Source: DASTHS01 sp035718085
Lineage (GTDB): Bacteria > Actinomycetota > Acidimicrobiia > Acidimicrobiales > Palsa-688
NCBI GenBank assembly: GCA_035718085.1
Contig: DASTHS010000101.1
Location: 1-10,644 of the forward strand
DNA length: 10,644 nucleotides
Direction of reading: 5' to 3'
Below the pieces are notes generated by a model. It made no database searches and had not been told where the DNA came from. It worked only from the letters and a program-made list of their open reading frames with translations. Shown piece by piece: positions 1-6,678 of this stretch. The position numbers and the translations under genes were made by a program. The stretch's first letter is position 1. Each line of letters begins with the position of its first letter.

Positions 1-788
1 CCGTCGACGCCGACACCCGGGTGTCGGCGGGCAGCTGGCAGGCGGCGGTCGGTGCCGCCGGGGCGGCCGTCGGGGCCACCGAGGCGCTCCGGCAGGGGCA
101 GGCGGCCGCCGCCTTCGTGGCGGTGCGCCCGCCCGGCCACCACGCCACCCCCGAGGCGGCCATGGGGTTCTGCCTGCTCAACAGCGTCGCCGTCGCCGCC
201 GCCGCCCTGGCCGCCGCCGGCGACCGGGTGCTGGTCGTCGACTACGACGCCCACCACGGCAACGGCACCCAGGACGCGTTCTACGCCGACGGGCGGGTCA
301 CCTACCTCTCCCTCCACGAGTGGCCGCTCTATCCCGGCACCGGATCGCTGCACGAGACGGGGGCCGGCGCCGGGGCCGGCGCCACGGTGAACATCCCCCT
401 GCCCGCCGGGGCCACCGGCGACGTCTACCTCGACGCCGTCGACCGGGTGATCGCCCCCCTCGCCGCCCGCGCCCGCCCCGACTGGCTGCTGATCTCGGCC
501 GGCTTCGACGCCCACCGGGCCGACCCCCTCACCGGCCTGGCCCTCTCCGCCGCCGACTACGGGCCGCTCACCGCCCGCCTCGCTGCCCTGGTGCCCCCCG
601 GCCGCGTGGTGGTGCTGCTGGAGGGCGGCTACGACCTCGCTGCGCTGGAGCACTCGACGGCGGCCACCCTCGCCGGCCTGGCCGGCGCCACCGGCGACGG
701 CCGGCGCGAGGCGGGCGGCGAGGCCCCCTCGGGCGGCGGACCGGGCCGCGACATGGTCACCGCCGCCGCCGCCGTGCACGACCTGTAG
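1..788 (+). CDS. Histone deacetylase / acetylpolyamine amidohydrolase family protein, 5'-truncated
   Basis: A zinc-dependent deacetylase of the arginase/deacetylase fold, related to class II HDACs and bacterial acetylpolyamine or acetoin-utilisation (AcuC-like) enzymes. The frame is open from base 3 with no stop, and the residues before the GTG at 21 (DADTRVSAGSW) already match the family, so the gene begins outside the window; roughly the first 90 residues of a usual 340-370 are missing. Counting from base 21: the tandem His pair in PPGHHA is at 40-41, the zinc ligands are D76 and H78 (DYDAHHGNGT) and D163 (SAGFDAH), and the transition-state Tyr is Y204 in EGGYD. All catalytic residues of the visible part are intact. 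The substrate cannot be told from sequence; a bacterial small-molecule or protein-lysine acetyl group is likely. The stop is followed within 10 bases by a strong hairpin, so transcription probably ends here. Confidence 0.93.
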   Translation, partial: VDADTRVSAGSWQAAVGAAGAAVGATEALRQGQAAAAFVAVRPPGHHATPEAAMGFCLLNSVAVAAAALAAAGDRVLVVDYDAHHGNGTQDAFYADGRVTYLSLHEWPLYPGTGSLHETGAGAGAGATVNIPLPAGATGDVYLDAVDRVIAPLAARARPDWLLISAGFDAHRADPLTGLALSAADYGPLTARLAALVPPGRVVVLLEGGYDLAALEHSTAATLAGLAGATGDGRREAGGEAPSGGGPGRDMVTAAAAVHDL

Positions 789-795
789 CCCGACC

Positions 796-834
796 GGGGG
801 GCGCCCCGCTTCGGGCGTGCGGGGAGCGCCCCCC
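796..834 (+). terminator. G/C hairpin after the deacetylase gene
   Basis: The left arm at 796-809 (GGGGGGCGCCCCGC) pairs with 819-834, leaving a 2-base AG bulge and a 9-base loop. The stem has 14 base pairs, nearly all G-C, and starts 7 bases after the stop codon. There is no run of T after it, which is common for terminators in high-GC actinobacteria. Its position between two complete-looking transcription units supports a terminator role. Confidence 0.7.
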
Positions 835-893
835 ATTGCGGGTTCGCGCGCCAGCTGCTTCAGGACCGGCGCCCAGAGGCCGATCACGACCAC

Positions 894-1979
894 GTGCTCG
901 ATCTGCAAGCGATCCTCAGCCACCTGGTGGAGCTCGAGGGCTCGGATCTGCACGTCAAGACGGCCTCGCCGCCGCGGGTGCGGGTCAACGGCGACCTGCG
1001 GCCCGCCCCGTTCCCGATCGTCGAGGCCCAGGAGATCGAAGAGGCCCTGCGGGTGGTCATGCCCGTCGACCGCATCGAGGAGTTCCACCGCACCGGCGAG
1101 GCCGACTTCTCGCTGTCGGTGACCGGCCTCGGTCGCTTCCGGGGCAACGCGTTCCGCCAGCGCGGCACCGCGGCGATCGTGCTGCGGCGGGTGCTGCCGG
1201 CGGCCATGTCGGCCCTCGATCTGGGGCTGCCCCCCATCGTCACCCGCCTGGCCGACGAGCACCGGGGCATGGTGCTGGTCACCGGGCCGACGGGGTCGGG
1301 CAAGACCACGACCCTCGCGGCCATGATCGACCACATCAACCAGACCCGGGCGGCGAACATCATCACGATCGAGGACCCGATCGAGGTGCTCCACCCCGAC
1401 AAGCGGTCGATCGTCTGCCAGCGCGAGATCGGCACCGACACCCGCGACTACGCCCAGGCCATGCGCCGGGTGCTGCGCCAGGACCCCGACGTGATCCTCA
1501 TCGGCGAGATGCGCGACCAGGAGACCGTGCACGCCGCCCTCGGCGCCGCCGAGACCGGCCACCTGGTGCTCTCCACCCTGCACACGACCAACGCCACCGA
1601 GACGATCAACCGGATCGTCGACTTCTTCCCCCCCTTCCAGCAGCAGCAGATCCGCATGACCCTCGCCGGGGTGCTGAAGGGCGTCGTCTCCCAGCGGCTC
1701 GTGGCCCGGGCCAGCGGCAGCGGGCGGGCGCCGGCCATCGAGGCGATGGTGGTGACCGGCCGCATCGCCGACCGGATCGTCGACCCGAACGGCTCGGGGG
1801 GGGAGAGCATCGAGGAGCTCATCGCCGACGGCGAGTACCACGGCATGCAGACCTTCGACCAGAGCCTCTTCGCCCTGTTCAAGTCGGGGGAGGTCACCCT
1901 GCGCGCCGCCATGGCCGCAGCGTCGAACCCGCACGACTTCCGCGTCGCCCTGCAGAACGCCGGCCTGCTGCCGAGCTAG
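894..1979 (+). CDS. pilT: PilT-type twitching/retraction ATPase
   Basis: A hexameric secretion-superfamily ATPase that powers type IV pilus retraction at the cytoplasmic face of the inner membrane. At 361 residues it has the normal PilT length. The N-terminal domain starts with the typical SDLHVKTASPPRVRVNGDL. The ATPase core shows Walker A GPTGSGKT at 131-138, the Asp box TIEDPIE at 158-164, Walker B VILIGEMRD at 200-208 and the His box TGHLVLSTLHTT at 221-232. SIEELI near 305-310 sits where PilT proteins have the AIRNLIRE retraction motif. It lacks the long N-terminal domain and Cys-rich insert of PilB/GspE, so an assembly ATPase is unlikely; PilU is an alternative. The GTG at 894 gives an N terminus that aligns with known PilT starts, though only a weak AGAGG lies upstream. 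No other pilus gene is in the window, so the partner genes must be elsewhere. Confidence 0.92.
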   Translation: MLDLQAILSHLVELEGSDLHVKTASPPRVRVNGDLRPAPFPIVEAQEIEEALRVVMPVDRIEEFHRTGEADFSLSVTGLGRFRGNAFRQRGTAAIVLRRVLPAAMSALDLGLPPIVTRLADEHRGMVLVTGPTGSGKTTTLAAMIDHINQTRAANIITIEDPIEVLHPDKRSIVCQREIGTDTRDYAQAMRRVLRQDPDVILIGEMRDQETVHAALGAAETGHLVLSTLHTTNATETINRIVDFFPPFQQQQIRMTLAGVLKGVVSQRLVARASGSGRAPAIEAMVVTGRIADRIVDPNGSGGESIEELIADGEYHGMQTFDQSLFALFKSGEVTLRAAMAAASNPHDFRVALQNAGLLPS

Positions 1980-1999
1980 CGCCTCCGGTAGCCGTCTCC

Positions 2000-2014
2000 A
2001 GGGGTGCAGCCCCT
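2000..2014 (+). repeat. Short inverted repeat overlapping the cca promoter
   Basis: AGGGG at 2000-2004 and CCCCT at 2010-2014 form a 5-bp perfect stem around a 5-base loop. Its last base is the first base of the proposed -10 element of the next gene. It could be a weak end signal for pilT or a protein site; the sequence alone does not decide, and a chance match is possible. Confidence 0.3.
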
Positions 2015-2026
2015 AGCCTGGACCGG
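2014..2026 (+). promoter_or_regulatory. Leaderless promoter -10 of the CCA nucleotidyltransferase gene
   Basis: TAGCCT at 2014-2019 is followed by 6 bases and then the GTG start at 2026. A TANNNT hexamer at this distance puts the transcription start on the first base of the start codon, as in leaderless actinobacterial genes. No Shine-Dalgarno sequence precedes the GTG, which fits. The same layout recurs before four other genes of this window. Confidence 0.6.
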
Positions 2027-3408
2027 TGCTCCCCGACCGTCTGCGCCCCCTCGTCGAGGAGACGGCGCCGCTCGCATCGGCATGGCAGGCGGCCGGCAAG
2101 CGGCTGTACCTGGTGGGCGGGGTGGTCCGCGACGCCCTCCTCGACCGGCTCGACCCGGGCGGCGACCTCGACTTCACCACCGACGCCGCCCCGGAGGAGA
2201 CCGAGAGACTCCTGCGCGGCCTGGCCACCGCCGTGTGGGTGCAGGGCAAGCGCTTCGGCACCATCGGCGGGCTCGTCGCCGGCCGTCAGGTCGAGATCAC
2301 GACCCACCGGGCCGAGGCCTACACCCCCGACTCCCGCCGACCCGACGTGGCCTTCTCCACCTCAGTCGAGGCCGACCTGTCGCGGCGCGACTTCACCGTC
2401 AACGCCATGGCCCTGTCGCTGCCCGGCCTGCAGCTCGTCGACCCCTTCGGCGGCGTCGCCGACCTGGCCGCCGGCCGGCTGCGCACCCCGATCGCCCCGG
2501 CCGAGTCGTTCGGCGACGACCCGCTGCGCATGCTGCGCGCCGCCCGGTTCGTGGCCGGCTACGGCCTCACCCCCGACGACGACCTGGTGGCGGCCATCAC
2601 CGCCATGCGCGACCGGCTGGAGATCGTCTCCGCCGAGCGCATCCGCGACGAGCTCGACAAGCTGGTCGTGGTCGAGCGGCCCGGAGCGGGCCTCTGGCTG
2701 CTGGTGCAGACCGGCCTCGCCGAGGAGTTCCTCCCCGAGCTGCCCGCCCTGGCCCTCGAGCAGGATCCGATCCACCGGCACAAGGACGTGCTCGCCCACA
2801 CCATCGCCGTGGTCGAGAAGGCATCGCCCGACCGCCTGCTGCGCCTGGCCTGCCTGTTCCACGACATCGGCAAGCCCAAGACCCGGTCGTTCGGCCCGCG
2901 TGGCGCCGTGTCGTTCCACCACCACGAGGTGGTCGGGGCCCGCATGACCCGCGACCGGATGCGGGCGCTGCACTACGCCAGCGACGACATCGACACCGTC
3001 GCCCGCCTCGTCGAGCTGCACCTGCGGTTCCACACCTACCGCATGGGCTGGACCGACAGCGCCGTGCGCCGCTACGTGCGCGACGCCGGACCCCTGCTGG
3101 GCCGGCTCAACGAGCTCACCCGCTGCGACTGCACCACCCGCAACGCCGCCAAGGCCCGGGCCCTGGCGCGGCGCATGGACGAGCTCGAGGAGCGCATCAC
3201 CGAGCTGCGGTCCCAAGAGGAGCTGGCGTCGATCCGCCCCGACCTCGACGGGCTGGCGGTCATGGAGCGCCTCGGCGTCGGTCCGGGGCGGGCGGTCGGC
3301 GAGGCCCTGGCGTTCCTGCTCGAACTGCGCCTCGACGAGGGGCCCCTCGGCCCCGAGGAGGCCGGCCGGCGCCTCGACGCCTGGTGGGCCGCCCGCCCGA
3401 CCGGGTAG
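2026..3408 (+). CDS. cca: CCA-adding tRNA nucleotidyltransferase with HD domain
   Basis: Adds or repairs the 3'-terminal CCA of tRNA using CTP and ATP in the cytoplasm; actinobacterial members are often annotated pcnA (poly(A) polymerase family). The protein has 460 residues, near the usual 470-480. The class II nucleotidyltransferase head contains the GGVVR motif at 31-35 and catalytic carboxylates D47 and D49 (GDLDF). RRDFTVNAM at 120-128 and GDDPLRMLRAARF at 163-175 are the family's conserved RNA/nucleotide-binding segments. The C-terminal half holds an HD phosphohydrolase-like domain, with H279-D280 in LFHDIGKPKT and a His cluster at 298-300. The GTG at 2026 is chosen because the N terminus then matches the family and a leaderless -10 lies just before it. 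A standard housekeeping gene with no sign of damage; its stop codon lies in a 17-bp tandem duplication. Confidence 0.95.
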   Translation: MLPDRLRPLVEETAPLASAWQAAGKRLYLVGGVVRDALLDRLDPGGDLDFTTDAAPEETERLLRGLATAVWVQGKRFGTIGGLVAGRQVEITTHRAEAYTPDSRRPDVAFSTSVEADLSRRDFTVNAMALSLPGLQLVDPFGGVADLAAGRLRTPIAPAESFGDDPLRMLRAARFVAGYGLTPDDDLVAAITAMRDRLEIVSAERIRDELDKLVVVERPGAGLWLLVQTGLAEEFLPELPALALEQDPIHRHKDVLAHTIAVVEKASPDRLLRLACLFHDIGKPKTRSFGPRGAVSFHHHEVVGARMTRDRMRALHYASDDIDTVARLVELHLRFHTYRMGWTDSAVRRYVRDAGPLLGRLNELTRCDCTTRNAAKARALARRMDELEERITELRSQEELASIRPDLDGLAVMERLGVGPGRAVGEALAFLLELRLDEGPLGPEEAGRRLDAWWAARPTG

Positions 3409-3427
3409 CCCGCCCGGCCGGGTAGCC
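3394..3427 (+). repeat. 17-bp imperfect tandem duplication across the cca stop codon
   Basis: CGCCCGACCGGGTAGCC at 3394-3410 is followed directly by CGCCCGGCCGGGTAGCC at 3411-3427, with one mismatch. Each copy includes the TAG trinucleotide; the first is the cca stop at 3406-3408. The second TAG is in another frame because the unit is 17 bp. It looks like a recent slippage duplication. Confidence 0.8.
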
Positions 3428-3447
3428 GCCACGGGGTGGGGGTGGCG
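3427..3447 (+). terminator. Weak hairpin after the CCA gene
   Basis: CGCCAC at 3427-3432 pairs with GTGGCG at 3442-3447 around a 9-base G-rich loop. A 6-bp stem without a T run is weak evidence. A stronger hairpin lies at 3551-3577, so either or both could end the cca transcript. Confidence 0.3.
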
Positions 3448-3520
3448 CTCCCGCGCCCCGGTCGTCCTCGACGACTGGGGATCCCGTGTCGTCGCGCAAC
3501 AGCCGTTCCCCGATCGTCGC

Positions 3521-3552
3521 GGCAGCCCGGCAGCACGGCAGCCCGGCAGCGT
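3521..3552 (+). repeat. Four tandem 8-bp GGCAGCNN repeats
   Basis: GGCAGC followed by two variable bases (CC, AC, CC, GT) occurs four times in a row at 3521, 3529, 3537 and 3545, so the array also reads as two near-copies of a 16-bp unit. It lies in non-coding DNA between cca and the PadR gene and directly abuts a 10-bp hairpin. It looks like a simple-sequence tract that could vary in copy number between strains. Confidence 0.8.
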
Positions 3553-3577
3553 CGGCGAGCAGCGCGCGCTCGCCGAC
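3551..3577 (+). terminator. Perfect 10-bp hairpin upstream of the PadR gene
   Basis: GTCGGCGAGC at 3551-3560 is exactly inverted at 3568-3577, with a 7-base loop. The stem is long and G/C-rich but is not followed by a T run. It sits about 145 bases after the cca stop and just before the tandem palindromes of the next promoter, so it may insulate padR-ino1 from upstream reading. An upstream regulator site is the alternative. Confidence 0.5.
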
Positions 3578-3579
3578 CT

Positions 3580-3605
3580 ATCGTTTCGATACATCGGGTC
3601 GATGT
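3580..3605 (+). promoter_or_regulatory. Tandem palindromic operator at the padR-ino1 promoter
   Basis: Two copies of ATCG-N3-CGAT lie at 3580-3590 and 3593-3603, with centres 13 bp apart. The second extends to a perfect ACATCG-GGT-CGATGT at 3591-3605. They cover the expected -35 region and the spacer directly upstream of the -10 at 3608. PadR proteins bind short palindromes and commonly repress their own promoter, so autoregulation by the adjacent gene product is the simplest reading (inference). Confidence 0.65.
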
Positions 3606-3607
3606 GT

Positions 3608-3620
3608 TAGCGTGGCCTGG
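3608..3620 (+). promoter_or_regulatory. Leaderless promoter -10 of the PadR gene
   Basis: TAGCGT at 3608-3613, then 6 bases, then the GTG start at 3620. No Shine-Dalgarno sequence is present. The hexamer is identical to the one before the minus-strand mini-gene at 9452. Confidence 0.65.
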
Positions 3621-4359
3621 TGCTCGAGCTCGCCATCCTCGGTCTGCTGACCGACCAGGAGCTGCACGGCTACGAGCTCAAGAAGCGCCTGACCGACACC
3701 CTCGGGCTGGCCAGCGGCGTGTCGTTCGGGTCGCTGTACCCGGCGCTGGCGCGCCTCGAGAAGGCGGGTGCGGTCAAGGCCGTCGAGGCTCGCATGACGT
3801 CGACGGTGCCCCAGACCGGCAGCCTGGGCGGCGAGCTGGCGGCCTTCCGGGCCCGGGCATCGGGGGCCACACGGGGCACCCGGGGCAAGAAGGTCTACGG
3901 CATCACCCCCGCCGGTCGGCAGCTCTTCGAGGAGCTCCTGGCCGCCGAGGCCGAGTCGGGCGACGACGAGCGCAGCTTCGCCCTGCGCCTGGTGTTCGCC
4001 CGCCACCTGGCCGCCGAGGCGCGCCTCGGCATGCTCGAGCGGCGCCGCCTGCAGCTCCTCGAGCGCGTCACCCGGGCCCGGGCCCGCGTGCGGGCCGGGA
4101 TCGAACGTCGTGACGCCTACGCCCGCAGCCTGGCCGAGCACGAGCGCGAGCGCGCCGAGCACGACCTCGGCTGGGTGGAGCGCCTGATCGCCGACGAACG
4201 GGCCGCCGAAGCGGCCGCCGCCACACCCACACCGGCCACACCCACCCCCGTCTCGGCCACCCCGGCCGCGGCACCGACCCCGGCCGGCACCGGCACCGCC
4301 GCCGACCGGCCGACCCTGCAGGGCCTGCGCCCTGCACCCACCGAGGAGGACATCCCCCG

Positions 4360-4363
<4 letters not shown>
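3620..4363 (+). CDS. PadR-family transcriptional regulator
   Basis: A dimeric winged-helix DNA-binding protein of 247 residues, probably controlling itself and the overlapping ino1. The winged helix is at about 1-110: LHGYELKKRL at 14-23, then the recognition-helix region SFGSLYPALARLEKAG at 35-50, and the wing ends in KKVYGITPAGRQLF. A 30-residue segment (about 59-88, with GSLGGELAAFRAR) lies inside the wing; I recall a similar segment in the actinobacterial relatives beside ino1. Residues 110-195 are Arg/Glu/Leu-rich and should form the dimerisation helices. The last 50 residues are an Ala/Pro/Thr-rich, probably disordered tail, which makes it longer than typical PadR proteins (about 110-190). 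Its stop overlaps the ino1 start as ATGA, so the two are translated together. The ligand is unknown; an inositol-related signal is only a guess. Confidence 0.9.
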
Positions 4364-5430
<1,067 letters not shown>

Positions 5431-5452
5431 CCGCAGGTCGAGGAAGTCGCTC

Positions 5453-5496
5453 GGCGCGCCGTGGCCCCGCGCGAGGTCCCGGCGCGCCGGCGCGCC
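5453..5496 (+). repeat. Three GGCGCGCC octamers after ino1
   Basis: The self-complementary octamer GGCGCGCC lies at 5453-5460, 5481-5488 and 5489-5496, the last two head to tail. The outer copies can pair across 20 bases to form a hairpin 23 bases after the ino1 stop and before the methyltransferase promoter. It may act as a terminator, but high GC makes such octamers likelier by chance. Confidence 0.45.
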
Positions 5497-5502
5497 AGCG
5501 GG

Positions 5503-5515
5503 CAGGATCACCCCG
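5503..5515 (+). promoter_or_regulatory. Leaderless promoter -10 of the methyltransferase gene
   Basis: CAGGAT at 5503-5508, 6 bases, then GTG at 5515. It is one base off TANNNT, but the spacing is identical to that of cca and padR. It is the main reason for choosing 5515 over the earlier in-frame GTG at 5461. Confidence 0.5.
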
Positions 5516-6180
5516 TGCCGCCCGCAACCACCCCCGACGAGCCCGCCGTCGCCGCCTACGGCCCCGACATCCCCACCGAGGCCGATCTGCGCCTGCTCGG
5601 CGACGTGAAGGGCAAGCGGGTGCTCGACCTGGGCTGCGGTGACGGGGCCGCCGCCGTGGCCTTCGCCCTGGCGGGCGCAACGGTCGTGGGGGTCGACCCG
5701 TCGGCCGACGCGCTGGCGGCCGCCCGGGCCCGGGCGGAGGGCGCCGAGGTGCGCCTCGAGCGGCGCAGCGGCGACGTGGCCGACCTGGCGTTCCTGCGCG
5801 CCGACTCCATCGACGGGGTCTTCGCCGCCGGGTCGCTGGCCGCGGTCGACGACCTCGGCCGGGTGTTCCGGCAGGTGCACCGGGTGCTCAAGGTCGGGGC
5901 GCCGCTGGCCTTCTCGCTGCCCCACCCGGCGTGGGGCGCGCTGACCGCGGGGCGCAGCTGGTTCGACCGCAGCCCGCTGCGCGACGCGGAGGGGGCCGTG
6001 GTGGCCCTGCCCCGACCCCTGTCGGACCTCTACGCCACCCTGGTCCGGGCCAGCTACCGCGTCGACGCGCTGCTCGAACCGGAGCCGGTGCCGCACGCCC
6101 CGCGCAGCGCCGGCTGGGACCCTCGCATGGCCGCGGTGCCCCGCACCCTGGTGGTGCGCGCCCGGAAGGAAGGCAGCTAG
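5515..6180 (+). CDS. Class I SAM-dependent methyltransferase
   Basis: A 221-residue Rossmann-fold methyltransferase of the Methyltransf_11/25 kind. Motif I VLDLGCGDGAAAV begins at 36; the acidic residue after strand 2 is in VVGVDPS, and the SAM-adenine region has SGDVADLAF. The post-core LKVGAPLAFSLPHPAWGAL resembles the strand-5 segment of small-molecule methyltransferases. The methyl acceptor is not predictable. An in-frame GTG at 5461 would add 18 residues rich in Arg/Pro/Ala with no family character, and the GTG at 5515 has a leaderless -10, so 5515 is preferred. The following DUF5318 gene starts 20 bases after its stop but has its own -10. In the M. tuberculosis arrangement as I recall it, no methyltransferase sits between ino1 and the DUF5318 gene, so its presence here may be lineage-specific. 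Confidence 0.85.
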   Translation: MPPATTPDEPAVAAYGPDIPTEADLRLLGDVKGKRVLDLGCGDGAAAVAFALAGATVVGVDPSADALAAARARAEGAEVRLERRSGDVADLAFLRADSIDGVFAAGSLAAVDDLGRVFRQVHRVLKVGAPLAFSLPHPAWGALTAGRSWFDRSPLRDAEGAVVALPRPLSDLYATLVRASYRVDALLEPEPVPHAPRSAGWDPRMAAVPRTLVVRARKEGS

Positions 6181-6187
6181 CAGCCGG

Positions 6188-6201
6188 TAGGGTCGAGCGC
6201 G
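6188..6201 (+). promoter_or_regulatory. Leaderless promoter -10 of the DUF5318 gene
   Basis: TAGGGT at 6188-6193, 7 bases, then GTG at 6201. It lies in the 20-base gap after the methyltransferase stop, so this gene can be expressed separately. No Shine-Dalgarno sequence precedes the GTG. Confidence 0.6.
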
Positions 6202-6620
6202 TGACTTTCCGGCCGGAGTCGTTGCGTGGCGCCGACGGCCACGTCGCCGGCCAGGTCGACTACCGACTGGCCCGCAACGCGGTGGTGAGCGAGTTCAGGA
6301 AGGGGCGCCTCAGCCGCCTCGACGTGTGCGACGCCCACCCCGACCTGCTGCGCGCCGCGGTGAACGTGGGGGAAGAGACCCGGGAAGACTGCCCGATCTG
6401 CGAAGAGGTCAAGGTCCGGTTGGTGTCGTACGTCTTCGGCAGCGGCCTGCCGGCGAGCGGCAAGTGCGTCACCACCAAGCGCGAGCTCGCCCGCCTGCCG
6501 AAGACGGCCCGCGACCTGGCCTGCTACGTGGTCGAGGTGTGCCCCAACTGCTCCTGGAACCACCTGGCCCAGACCTTCGCCCTCGGCCGACGCACCACGG
6601 CGGCCGGCCGCCGCGGCTAG
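6201..6620 (+). CDS. DUF5318 family protein, zinc-ribbon-like
   Basis: A 139-residue soluble protein of unknown function. The start of the body (QVDYRLARNAVVSEFRKGR), DVCDAHPDLLRAA at 41-53, VRLVSYVFG at 72-80 and VVEVCPNCSWNHLAQTFALG near 110-129 match what I recall of the actinobacterial DUF5318 family (Rv0049-like). Two CxxC pairs, C64-C67 (CPIC) and C114-C117 (CPNC), are well placed to bind one zinc ion; C43, C89 and C108 are extra. The GTG at 6201 gives the family length of about 130-140, whereas the open frame further upstream runs inside the methyltransferase gene. Its steady position beside a PonA-type PBP suggests a cell-envelope or growth role, but this is guilt by association only. 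No membrane segment or signal peptide is visible. Confidence 0.88.
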   Translation: MTFRPESLRGADGHVAGQVDYRLARNAVVSEFRKGRLSRLDVCDAHPDLLRAAVNVGEETREDCPICEEVKVRLVSYVFGSGLPASGKCVTTKRELARLPKTARDLACYVVEVCPNCSWNHLAQTFALGRRTTAAGRRG

Positions 6621-6628
6621 CCAGCCGC
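6598..6628 (+). terminator. Overlapping palindromes at the end of the DUF5318 gene
   Basis: A perfect 16-bp palindrome, CGGCGGCCGGCCGCCG, lies at 6598-6613. It is followed by GCGGCT-AGCC-AGCCGC at 6613-6628, a 6-bp stem with a 4-base loop containing part of the stop codon. Either could end or slow transcription before the PBP gene. Part of this lies in Arg/Gly/Ala codons, so codon bias may explain it. Confidence 0.35.
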
Positions 6629-6678
6629 CCGGGGTGGTGGCATGCTTCCCCCTGCACGTTCGACTGCGCTGACCACCT

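Noticed and set aside
360..383. Perfect 12-bp tandem duplication in the deacetylase gene coding for (GA)4
   Set aside because: The family has a Gly-rich loop of the same length at this place, so no insertion is implied; the DNA repeat follows from GC-rich codons.
320..2947. Very long plus-strand open frame (about 875 residues) across deacetylase, pilT and cca
   Set aside because: It is Arg/Pro/Gly-rich with no domain, and it overlaps three genes with full family motifs in other frames. Long spurious frames are expected at this GC content.
5461..5514. Earlier in-frame GTG for the methyltransferase, adding 18 residues
   Set aside because: The added residues are low-complexity and not family-like, and the region contains the GGCGCGCC repeats and the -10 of the preferred start.
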